A stretch of 64,000 nt of DNA from contig CAZMLE010000003.1 of NCBI GenBank assembly GCA_964567045.1, positions 59,212 through 123,211 of the forward strand, given 5' to 3'. The DNA comes from JAFNGF01 sp964567045. GTDB lineage: Bacteria; Planctomycetota; Phycisphaerae; Sedimentisphaerales; Anaerobacaceae. The translations under genes and the position numbers were made by a program. Shown here in pieces: positions 25,343 to 32,715 of the stretch. The notes under the pieces are model-generated. The model was not told the origin of the DNA and did not search any database. It worked only from the letters and a program-made list of their open reading frames with translations. The stretch's first letter is position 1; the number at the start of each line of letters is the position of its first letter.

Positions 25343-28108
25343 ATGGCAAGGAAAAAACGACAAACTGCCCACGCAGATAGTGGCTCCAAGGTGGTAGCAC
25401 ACCGCCATCGCCCTACTCCGGAACTGGGCGGGGAACCATCTGAAGGTTCCCGTTCCCGCCGGCGCGGGGGCAAGCCTCGGTCCTGGGCGAGCTCAGGGCT
25501 TGCGCCTGCCCCGCGGCCAGCGCAGCGAGCTGCGGAAGCAGGGGCGGCGTCCCAGCATGAAGCGCTGTTGGCAAATTCAAGTGCTCAGGGACTTGGGGAA
25601 GATTCCGCTCACGCTGCTGGGGCCGGCCAATCTGAAGGCTCGTCAATGTCGGTCCAGATTAGGCGTTTCTCAAACCTGCAGAAGATTCTCATTGTTTGCA
25701 TTGTCTTTGTTGCTGCGCTGTTCGTCTATGCGGTGCTGCGAGTCTCATCAGGTCGTGTTACTGATCTTGGTCCGCCACCTTCCAGGCACAAAGCACAGGA
25801 AAAAATGCCAGAGACCAGTCCAGCCTTCGCAGCCGCTTCTGCGGAGTCGGCAAAGCCCGAAGCTGTAGCTTCGCCTAAAGGGTCACTCTCATTGATCGTT
25901 GCCGAGGCGTTTTATCTGCAAAAGGATTACGACCGGGCCTATGCTGCCTATAACCAGCTTCGCCAGGCTTTGGTGGCGGATGAGCAAGACGAGCCACTGA
26001 AAGATTTCCTGGTGCTAAAAATGGCTTTTTGCATGAAAAAGGCGGGCAATATTCAACAGGCTAACCAGTTATTTAGGACACTGCTGCAAAGCCCTTTGCC
26101 GGCAATCAGAGCTCTGGCTGCCTATCAGCAAATTTTCGCCGAACTAGAGAACAAACAGTACTGGCAGGCCCGTACCAGAGCATATCAAGCAATTGCTCTG
26201 GTCGAGACCATCGATTTCTACAGGGACTGGGCTTTGACACTGGAGCGCGAGTGCCATTTTTTGGCTGCTGAATCTCTGACCCGAAATGTTCTGTCACTTT
26301 GCGATGCCGACAGAGACCTTCCGCCGCAGTTGTGGCGCCATACTCTGGAAGCCGATCCTTTCATAAATGTCAGCGAGTCACAACTGCGTTCGCTGTTCGC
26401 CGGCGGCTACGACCAACTAAGAAAAGCTCTGCTTGGGCCGCAGATTCAGCAGCTACAAGGCCAGGGTGCAGGTCCATACTGGGAGGTTTCCTGCTGCGGC
26501 GCACCGATTGAAGAGCTGTTGGCAAGGTTCGCCGGCCACACTAACCTGGATATTCAGTGGGTGTGTGAACAATTGCCCGGCTCGGAAACGATAAAAGGCA
26601 CAGTCCGAAACAGGCCGGTTAATTTATATCTGTCAGCCGCGACACCACAGCAAGTGGTTGCAATTGCTGCCGGTTGTGCAGGTTTAATAGCGCAACTGGA
26701 TGACCAAGGAACCGTCAGAATTTTCAATCCAGCCGACTACTCTTCGTTGTCAGAGCACTTAGCCATGCTTTGCCAGGAAGCAGTGTCACTTTGGCAAAGG
26801 TTCTTGCTTACTTCCGTTGGCAGCGACCTCATTGTAAACGTTCATTTTGCATTGGGACTTCTCAAGGCTCAAAAAGGCCAGCTACCTGATGCTCTTGCTG
26901 AGTACAAGCTGGTAGCCAATCGTTTTTCGCAAACCTCCTTTGCACCGTACGCTTTGTTACACTCCAGCCGGCTGAAAGTCATGCTGCGCGACTATACCGG
27001 CGCACGCGAGGATTTAAAGCAGCTTACTGAGCTTTATCCCGACAGCGAGTTCTCTGACCAGGCTTGTTTGTATCTTGCCGATGCTACTATGAAAGCCGGC
27101 CTTTTTGATGAAGGGGCGCGCCTCTTCTGCAAAGCTTACAATCTTGGTTTTTCAGCACAATCAAAAATTGCCTCTGTCCTGGGAGCGGGCAGATGCTTCT
27201 ACGAGCAGAAGGACTATGCGGCCGCTGCAGAATGGCTGAGCCGATTCATTAGCCTTGCCAAGGACGTCGCAAGTGCAGACTTCAACTTAGCTTGTTTTCT
27301 GCTGGGTAAGACCTACCTTGCGCAGGGCGTGCCCGAGCGGGCGAGTGACGCTCTTGAATACGCGCTTGCAGGTCGGCTTCCCAGGCAGGAGTATATCGAG
27401 GCGGTCTCAGCCTTGGTTGATGCGCTTACCCAACAAGGCCATTTCATCGAGGCACTGGAGACATTGGAGAGGGCGCAGCCCTGGCAGTTCTCGCAGAAAG
27501 AATCTGTCGAAATGTTGCTGCTCAAGGCAGAGGTGCTTCGGTCCATGGGTCTTTCTGACAAAGCTATCGTGGTGCTCGGAGATAGAGCCGAGTACCTGCT
27601 CGATACGCAGCTAAAAGCTAAGGTACTTTACGAGCTGGCTAAGTGTCACATCGCTGAGCAGGACCTGGAGCTTGCCCACAGAAACCTAACCGAAGTTCTG
27701 GTTCTGATTGAGCCCGGGCCTTTTGCGCACGAAGTCGGGTGCGAACTTGCTGAGGTTTGTCTGAGGCTGGGGCAGAATTCACAGGTCGTCTCTATTTGCT
27801 CGCAGCTTCTGGATTCCGCCCCATCGCCCCCGCTCCTGGCATCCTTCAGGAAGACGCGGGGGCAGGGCGTCCCCGCGGAAGCGGGGATAAGGCAAAGAGC
27901 GATGAACATTCTGGCTACGGCCCACCTTCGGCAAAAAAATTACGAAGGAGCCGTCCTGGCTCTTTTGGGCCAGCCCGGTGCGAGGGACCCCGCTTTGCGG
28001 GAACCCAGCGGAGAATCAGATATAAAAAGCGATGCCGGAGACTTGAAGGTAAAAGGTCAGAAGCCGGCTGGAGATGCCCCACAACAAAATACAACTGTTA
28101 TTCAATGA
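25343..28108 (+). CDS. Large membrane-anchored TPR protein in the flagellar locus
   Basis: The protein of about 921 residues has one transmembrane segment near residues 110-132 (LQKILIVCIVFVAALFVYAV). A long periplasmic region of TPR/Sel1-like repeats follows (VAEAFYLQKDYDRAYAAYNQ; SEFSDQACLYLADATMKAG). Around 370-460 there is a non-TPR domain resembling a secretin/STN-like fold (EELLARFAGHTNLDIQWV). The N-terminal 90 residues before the membrane segment are built largely from family B palindromes, and another copy sits at about 830-850. It may scaffold the motor or an envelope assembly step. The function is unknown and is inferred only from sigma-54 control and neighbours. Confidence 0.78.
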   Translation: MARKKRQTAHADSGSKVVAHRHRPTPELGGEPSEGSRSRRRGGKPRSWASSGLAPAPRPAQRAAEAGAASQHEALLANSSAQGLGEDSAHAAGAGQSEGSSMSVQIRRFSNLQKILIVCIVFVAALFVYAVLRVSSGRVTDLGPPPSRHKAQEKMPETSPAFAAASAESAKPEAVASPKGSLSLIVAEAFYLQKDYDRAYAAYNQLRQALVADEQDEPLKDFLVLKMAFCMKKAGNIQQANQLFRTLLQSPLPAIRALAAYQQIFAELENKQYWQARTRAYQAIALVETIDFYRDWALTLERECHFLAAESLTRNVLSLCDADRDLPPQLWRHTLEADPFINVSESQLRSLFAGGYDQLRKALLGPQIQQLQGQGAGPYWEVSCCGAPIEELLARFAGHTNLDIQWVCEQLPGSETIKGTVRNRPVNLYLSAATPQQVVAIAAGCAGLIAQLDDQGTVRIFNPADYSSLSEHLAMLCQEAVSLWQRFLLTSVGSDLIVNVHFALGLLKAQKGQLPDALAEYKLVANRFSQTSFAPYALLHSSRLKVMLRDYTGAREDLKQLTELYPDSEFSDQACLYLADATMKAGLFDEGARLFCKAYNLGFSAQSKIASVLGAGRCFYEQKDYAAAAEWLSRFISLAKDVASADFNLACFLLGKTYLAQGVPERASDALEYALAGRLPRQEYIEAVSALVDALTQQGHFIEALETLERAQPWQFSQKESVEMLLLKAEVLRSMGLSDKAIVVLGDRAEYLLDTQLKAKVLYELAKCHIAEQDLELAHRNLTEVLVLIEPGPFAHEVGCELAEVCLRLGQNSQVVSICSQLLDSAPSPPLLASFRKTRGQGVPAEAGIRQRAMNILATAHLRQKNYEGAVLALLGQPGARDPALREPSGESDIKSDAGDLKVKGQKPAGDAPQQNTTVIQ
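25424..25545. repeat. Family B palindromes in the N-terminus of the TPR membrane gene
   Basis: GGTTCCCGTTCCCGCCGGCG, GCGGGGGCAAGCC, GCTCAGGGCTTGCGCCTGCC and GCAGGGGCGGCGTCCC form overlapping dyads. They produce a Pro/Ala/Gly/Arg-rich leader before the membrane anchor. Confidence 0.65.
27824..27892. repeat. Family B palindrome inside the TPR region
   Basis: GCCCCCGCTCC...GACGCGGGGGCAGGGCG followed by CCCCGC-GGAA-GCGGGG encodes an insert with GQGVPAEAGIRQ between TPR helices. A further GACCCCGC-TTT-GCGGGAACCC hairpin lies at about 27983-28010. Confidence 0.65.
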
Positions 28109-28964
28109 AGCTTGGAGCCAAAACTTGAAAGTTGACTCGGTTATCCTGTACCGGTTTTTGTGTGTGGCCTTCTGCGCCGGCTTAGCAGCATCCTTAGAGC
28201 AAGCTGTTGGAGCCGACCTTCCAGCAGTCCGCCCAGCAGAAACTTCGCAGGATGCCAATGCCCTGAGCCGCAAAAATCCGAAATTCCTTGACATTGTTCC
28301 CAAACCAGATAGTGACATTGCTCGCCGGTTGCGGCAAAGCAGCATCGGAGTCCCGGCAAGCGAAGAAGACCGAAAACACAGAGATGAGCTTGCGCGTCTG
28401 ATCGAGCAAGTCCGCTCAGTTAAATTCAAATCGAAGGACCAAACGCCTGAGCCTGGCCTTTATGTTAAGCCCGAGCTGGGAGCTCAGGATAATAAGACAT
28501 CATCTGCTCAAAAGACTCCACCTGAGCCTGTAGGAAAACCGACACAAGCTAAAACGACTGATCTGTTGCCCTATGAGCCGGTATCGAAACAAACCCTGCA
28601 GATGCTCGAGAGCCTATCGCAGCATCCTGACCGGGCTGCTGCTCTGCGCGAGGCCGGGTCAGGCAGTCTTTCTGAATTGGCAGACATTCTGTTTCTAAGC
28701 GGCCAGCCAAAGCAGGCAGCGGCGTTTTACCAGCAAGCTCTTGATCGTATGGCTCCGGACGGTGCGGCATCGGCTGAGAATAGGGCCTGGATTCTATTTC
28801 AATTAGGCAACTGCCTGCGGGATACCGACCCGTCAGCAGCAATAAAGACGTATAGACAACTGATTGCAGAATATCCCAATTCGCTGTGGACGGATTTAGC
28901 CAAAGCCCGTGAGCAGCTAATTGATTGGTATCGCAACGATAGATCCCTGACACTACTTGAATAG
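28074..28964 (+). CDS. Exported TPR/YbgF-like protein
   Basis: The 296-residue product has a hydrophobic N-terminal segment (about 24-45, VILYRFLCVAFCAGLAASL) that looks like a signal peptide or anchor. A low-complexity middle follows, and a C-terminal pair of TPRs (LADILFLSGQPKQAAAFYQQ; AIKTYRQLIAEYPNS) of CpoB/YbgF style. It overlaps the preceding TPR gene by 35 bases and is probably co-translated. Its role is unknown; a periplasmic partner of the larger TPR protein is likely. Confidence 0.7.
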   Translation: MPHNKIQLLFNEAWSQNLKVDSVILYRFLCVAFCAGLAASLEQAVGADLPAVRPAETSQDANALSRKNPKFLDIVPKPDSDIARRLRQSSIGVPASEEDRKHRDELARLIEQVRSVKFKSKDQTPEPGLYVKPELGAQDNKTSSAQKTPPEPVGKPTQAKTTDLLPYEPVSKQTLQMLESLSQHPDRAAALREAGSGSLSELADILFLSGQPKQAAAFYQQALDRMAPDGAASAENRAWILFQLGNCLRDTDPSAAIKTYRQLIAEYPNSLWTDLAKAREQLIDWYRNDRSLTLLE

Positions 28965-28977
28965 CGCAGGTTGTAAA

Positions 28978-30543
28978 GTGACTGAAACAGAAGCATACAA
29001 CGACAAACGATCCCGCCAAAAAGCTGGAACTGCAAATGTGCTGATAGTCGACAGCGACAGCGGGCCGGTTCGGTTAATCCTGGAGATTCTGGCGCAGAAG
29101 GGGATTTGTGCCAATGTCGCCAACGATAAGAAGACTGCCGTGGAGTTTCTTGACAAGAATGATTGTGACTTAGTATTCATCAGCGTCGACATAGACCAAC
29201 CCCGCCATGGTGATGGCGGGGTTAACCGGTTAGCCCCGCAATGTATTGCGGGGTCTTTTGAGCTGCTTCGGGCGATCAAAAAAAGCTCGCCTGAGCTTCC
29301 GGTGATCATGCTGTGGTCCCCAACCACCGATCGGCAGGATCAAATCGTTGAGACGGCTGTCAAAGCTATGCGCTCAGGCTGTAGTGACTTCATAATCAAG
29401 CCGGCAACCCGCGAAAAAATACAGACGCTGCTGGACACTTTTGTGCCCAACCATAGCGTCTTCACGGTGGCTTCGGCACAGCAGGGAAGTCACTGCCTCT
29501 ACCAGATTGTGGGCAGAAGTCCGAAGCTGGTTCAGACAGTCAGGTTAGCTGAAAGAATAGCGCCTACCTCGGCACCGGTCTTGATAAGCGGCGAGAGCGG
29601 AACAGGCAAGGAGCTAATTTCTTTCCTTATTCATCAGAAAAGCAAAAGGGCTCTGGGACCGTATATCAGGGTCAATTGTGCGGCGCTGAGCGATTCGCTT
29701 CTGGAGAGCGAATTGTTTGGCCACGAAAAGGGCGCTTTCACCGGCGCCTATACTCAGCGCAAGGGACGATTTGAAATGGCCGACGGCGGGAGCTTGCTGC
29801 TGGATGAAATCACTGAGACACCTCTTAGGTTTCAGGCGAAGCTACTTCGGCTACTTGAACAACAGGAATTTGAGCGGGTCGGCGGTAATGAAAATGTCAG
29901 GGTTAATGTTCGAATAATAAGTACCACCAACAAGGATTTGCTGGAGGAAGTTCGGCAGGTTCGGCTCCGGCGGGACCTCTACTATCGGCTGAGCGGCGTA
30001 AGATTGGTAGTCTCGCCATTGAGAGAACGCCCCGAGGATTTGCCGGAACTTGTATGGCATTTCGTGAATCTTTATGCACACGAGGCAAATCGCCGTATAA
30101 CTTCGCTTGATCCTGCGATGATGGACATCTTTGCCAAGTATGACTGGCCGGGCAACGTCCGTCAGTTACGAAATGTGGTGCTGACATCGTTGATCTTAGG
30201 AATTGGCCCGGTTCTTTCATTAGCTGATGTCTCGTGGCTTTTTGATGAGCTGCAGCCCCTGCCGCAAGCCGGCTCTGGTTCGACCGATCCCCGATACTTG
30301 ATTCCCGTCGGGCATCGAGCATCCAGCATCGAGCCAACGGCATTGGGCGGAATTCCGCTCGAGCAGGTGGAGCGGCTAGCGATCCTGGATACTTTGCGTC
30401 AGACAGCGGGCAACCAGGCAAAAGCCGCAAAGGTGTTGGGCATCAGCGACCGCACGCTGCGGGATAAGGTCCGGCGATATCGGCAGTCCGCCATAGGTGG
30501 ATGCAGAGCAGTGTCTCAGGAGTGCTTACAGTCAACGCCGTAA
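28978..30543 (+). CDS. Sigma-54 dependent regulator with altered receiver domain
   Basis: The product of about 521 residues has a receiver-like domain, an AAA+ domain (Walker A GESGTGKE, intact GAFTGA, Walker B LLLDEI) and a C-terminal Fis-type HTH (NQAKAAKVLGISDRTLRDKV). In the receiver, the position of the phosphoacceptor aspartate is serine (DLVFISVD), although the acidic pair (IVDSD) and lysine (FIIKP) remain. A family C palindrome inserts QPRHGDGGVNRLAPQCIAG in the following loop. The start is the GTG at 28978, with AGG upstream. It may act without phosphorylation as a partner of the first regulator. Confidence 0.9.
   Translation: MTETEAYNDKRSRQKAGTANVLIVDSDSGPVRLILEILAQKGICANVANDKKTAVEFLDKNDCDLVFISVDIDQPRHGDGGVNRLAPQCIAGSFELLRAIKKSSPELPVIMLWSPTTDRQDQIVETAVKAMRSGCSDFIIKPATREKIQTLLDTFVPNHSVFTVASAQQGSHCLYQIVGRSPKLVQTVRLAERIAPTSAPVLISGESGTGKELISFLIHQKSKRALGPYIRVNCAALSDSLLESELFGHEKGAFTGAYTQRKGRFEMADGGSLLLDEITETPLRFQAKLLRLLEQQEFERVGGNENVRVNVRIISTTNKDLLEEVRQVRLRRDLYYRLSGVRLVVSPLRERPEDLPELVWHFVNLYAHEANRRITSLDPAMMDIFAKYDWPGNVRQLRNVVLTSLILGIGPVLSLADVSWLFDELQPLPQAGSGSTDPRYLIPVGHRASSIEPTALGGIPLEQVERLAILDTLRQTAGNQAKAAKVLGISDRTLRDKVRRYRQSAIGGCRAVSQECLQSTP
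29197..29255. repeat. Family C double palindrome inside the receiver domain
   Basis: ACCCCGCCATGGTGATGGCG with GGGGTTAACCGGTTAGCCCC and GCAATGTATTGCGGGGT: same layout as 25083-25142 and 39341-39402. Its length allows in-frame reading of about 20 codons. Confidence 0.85.
30309..30336. repeat. GCATCGAGCATCCAGCATCGAG repeat in the regulator linker
   Basis: Short direct and inverted copies of GCATCGAGC and GCATCCAGC give the linker peptide GHRASSIEP between the AAA+ and HTH domains. A related GATGCTCCAT/CATGGAGCATC dyad is at 38545-38591. Confidence 0.5.
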
Positions 30544-30564
30544 CATTGAGGTGCGAGGCAGAGA

Positions 30565-31164
30565 ATGGCAAAGGACAAAAACATGGAAGAGCAAAAAGAC
30601 CCGCAACAGGGAGGTCGCGACGGGGTTTCCGGCGAGCCGGAGTCTGGAAAGAAAACGGCTGGTGGGCGCCTGCAATGGATAATAATCGCTGCGGTACCCG
30701 TTATTTGTGCCGGGTTCGGCTTCGGCCTCGGTCGACTGCTCGGGCACTCGGCCGCCACTGACGCAGCAGACTCTACTGGCCAAGCACCACCGACTCAGGC
30801 ACAATTAGCAAAAGCTGATGGTGCGGAAAAAGACTCACAAAAAGGCTGGTATTTTGACCTGGAGCCCGTCGTGGCAAATCTGAATGAGCCAGGCGCAACA
30901 CGGTATGTTCGCGTAGCCCTGACGTTGGAGTTAAGTCCCGAGCTGGACCAGAAGAAAACCACAGCTTTCCTACAGGAGAATGCCCCGCTGTTGAAGAACT
31001 TGCTCACCATCTATCTGGCAAGTCAGACCATTGAAGATATGCGGGGTGACAGGAACCTGCGGCGGATACAATTAGAAATACTGGATAATTTCAACGAAAA
31101 GTTTTTCCCCAACGGCGCCCCACAAATCAAACAAGTTCTCCTTAAGGAATTCGCCATACAATGA
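30565..31164 (+). CDS. fliL: Flagellar basal body-associated protein FliL
   Basis: The 199-residue protein has a single transmembrane segment at about 35-58 (WIIIAAVPVICAGFGFGLGR) and a periplasmic FliL domain (WYFDLEPVVANLNEPGATRY, then LKNLLTIYLASQTIEDMRGD). FliL supports stator function around the MotAB complex. Start ATG 30565. Its stop overlaps the fliM start by four bases (ATGA). Confidence 0.92.
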   Translation: MAKDKNMEEQKDPQQGGRDGVSGEPESGKKTAGGRLQWIIIAAVPVICAGFGFGLGRLLGHSAATDAADSTGQAPPTQAQLAKADGAEKDSQKGWYFDLEPVVANLNEPGATRYVRVALTLELSPELDQKKTTAFLQENAPLLKNLLTIYLASQTIEDMRGDRNLRRIQLEILDNFNEKFFPNGAPQIKQVLLKEFAIQ

Positions 31165-32222
31165 ATAGCACAGTTACCGATAGTTTAAGTAGAGAAAAGA
31201 TCCGGCAACTTTTAGCTGCTGTAGGTTCCATGCCATCAGATGTCGCTACGGAAATCGAGGCCGCCGAATACGACTGGCATCAGCCACACTACTTCAGCCG
31301 CGAACAACTCGGCATCCTTGAGAGCTTCACAAAGAATTTGGCCGCGGCGGTGGCTGAAAAGTTTGCCCAGCTTTACCACAGCAATTTCGATGTCACAACG
31401 GTCTCGACCACACAGCACTTTGCCGGCGAGCTTCTTGGTCAAATCTCGAGCAGCAAGACAAGCGATTATTACTTGGCTTTCGGTCCAGACCAGAAGCATT
31501 TATGCGGCTTCATTTCCATACCGGAGCAGACTGCCATCGCCTGGGCGACACAATTACTTGGCGAGGCCGAATCTGATCCGCCTATGGCGGACCGCAAAGC
31601 AGGAACCCAAGAAGATTCCGCCGAAACCTTATCGCAACTGGAAGAATCGCTTTTGGTGGACATCGCCGCCGCCATTGTGGCGGCACTTTCTGCGTGTTAC
31701 TCGTACAGCCCTGCCCATTCGACAGGCTCAGGGCAGGCTCTGAGTGGAGCCGAACGGTTCGAGCCGGCCAAGATTATTGTCAGAGGTGAGCTGCCGGTTG
31801 AGCTGCAACAGTCCGCTTGGGGATCCCTTACGGGACTTGAAGAGCTCTGCAAGATCGTCTTTGCCGTCCGCAAGGCCGGCTCAGAAAATAGGGGCCAGGC
31901 ATACCTTGTAATACCCTGCAGCGAACTGGCGCCTGTCACAGGCAGAACTACGGCGGCTGAGCATAAGCTGTCAGCCGAGGATATCCCCAAAGCGATAATT
32001 GGACATTTACACCGAATGCCGGTTTCTATTACGGCTCAGTTGGCGCGCACGTATCTGACTTTCCAGGAGCTGGTGGCTGTTCAGCCTTGTGACATATTGC
32101 TACTTGATAAGGCAATTGATGAATCGGTGGAGTTGATTGTTGATGGCCGAACGCTTTTTCGGGGCCGGCCCGCGAAGTCAGCCGGCCGGTACGCCATAGT
32201 AATTACTGAATCGCTGGGTTAG
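31161..32222 (+). CDS. fliM: Flagellar motor switch protein FliM
   Basis: The 353-residue protein has the FliM layout: a degenerate CheY-binding peptide (SREKIRQLLAA), a CheC-like middle domain and a C-terminal SpoA domain (MPVSITAQLARTYLTFQELV, then LLDKAIDESVELIVDGR). It forms part of the cytoplasmic C-ring. A family A palindrome adds HSTGSGQALSGAER in the middle domain, just before FEPAKIIV. A small CCGCCTATGGCGG palindrome lies at 31575-31593. Confidence 0.93.
   Translation: MNSTVTDSLSREKIRQLLAAVGSMPSDVATEIEAAEYDWHQPHYFSREQLGILESFTKNLAAAVAEKFAQLYHSNFDVTTVSTTQHFAGELLGQISSSKTSDYYLAFGPDQKHLCGFISIPEQTAIAWATQLLGEAESDPPMADRKAGTQEDSAETLSQLEESLLVDIAAAIVAALSACYSYSPAHSTGSGQALSGAERFEPAKIIVRGELPVELQQSAWGSLTGLEELCKIVFAVRKAGSENRGQAYLVIPCSELAPVTGRTTAAEHKLSAEDIPKAIIGHLHRMPVSITAQLARTYLTFQELVAVQPCDILLLDKAIDESVELIVDGRTLFRGRPAKSAGRYAIVITESLG
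31710..31757. repeat. Family A palindrome inside fliM
   Basis: CCATTCG-ACA-GGCTCAG faces CTGAG-TGGAG-CCGAACGG around GGCAGGCT. It encodes TGSGQALSGAE, close to the peptide made by the 23618-23664 copy in the same orientation. Confidence 0.8.
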
Positions 32223-32265
32223 AAACCTCTCGACGACCGGGATTGTACTCAGAAGGGAACGAAAT

Positions 32266-32715
32266 ATGGCAAAAACAGCCAAAGCCACGGCAGAAAAGGT
32301 TAACGGAAAGAAAATGCAGCGAGCCGATGCGTCACAACCTGCCCCCGCCCCCGCTCCTGTCCGGCGCCAGGAAGACGCAGAGGCGAGTCGGGGCGGCGGG
32401 GCCGAGCCCCAAAAGCAGGCACAGTCCGTTGAGTTTCCCGAGGCGAGCGGAAAAGAAGCTGCGGGTTCGCCCAATAAGCTCGACATCTTACTGGATATGA
32501 GCGTGCCTGTAGCGGTTTCTATCGGCCAGACAGAGATACCGGTTCGCCGGCTCCTACAACTTGGACCGGGCTCGGTCTTGAAGCTCGACAAGCCGATTGA
32601 TGAACCGGCGGATTTATTTTTGAAGGATGCCAAGTTTGCCGCCGGCGATGTGGTGGTAGTGGACGGACGCTTTGCCGTGAGAATAAGACAAATCATCGGT
32701 GCTGACACTACATAA
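32266..32715 (+). CDS. fliN: Flagellar motor switch protein FliN
   Basis: The 149-residue protein has a C-terminal SpoA domain (ILLDMSVPVAVSIGQTEIPV, LGPGSVLKLDKPIDEPADLF, AVRIRQII). It is preceded by a 70-residue flexible tail that includes a family B palindrome (APAPVRRQEDAEASRGGGAE). It completes the C-ring. Its TAA overlaps the flhA ATG by one base (TAATG). Confidence 0.94.
   Translation: MAKTAKATAEKVNGKKMQRADASQPAPAPAPVRRQEDAEASRGGGAEPQKQAQSVEFPEASGKEAAGSPNKLDILLDMSVPVAVSIGQTEIPVRRLLQLGPGSVLKLDKPIDEPADLFLKDAKFAAGDVVVVDGRFAVRIRQIIGADTT
32340..32416. repeat. Family B palindrome inside fliN
   Basis: GCCCCCGCCCCCGCTCCTG faces GAGTCGGGGCGGCGGGGC. It codes for the Pro/Ala-rich then Gly-rich tail of FliN. 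Confidence 0.7.
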
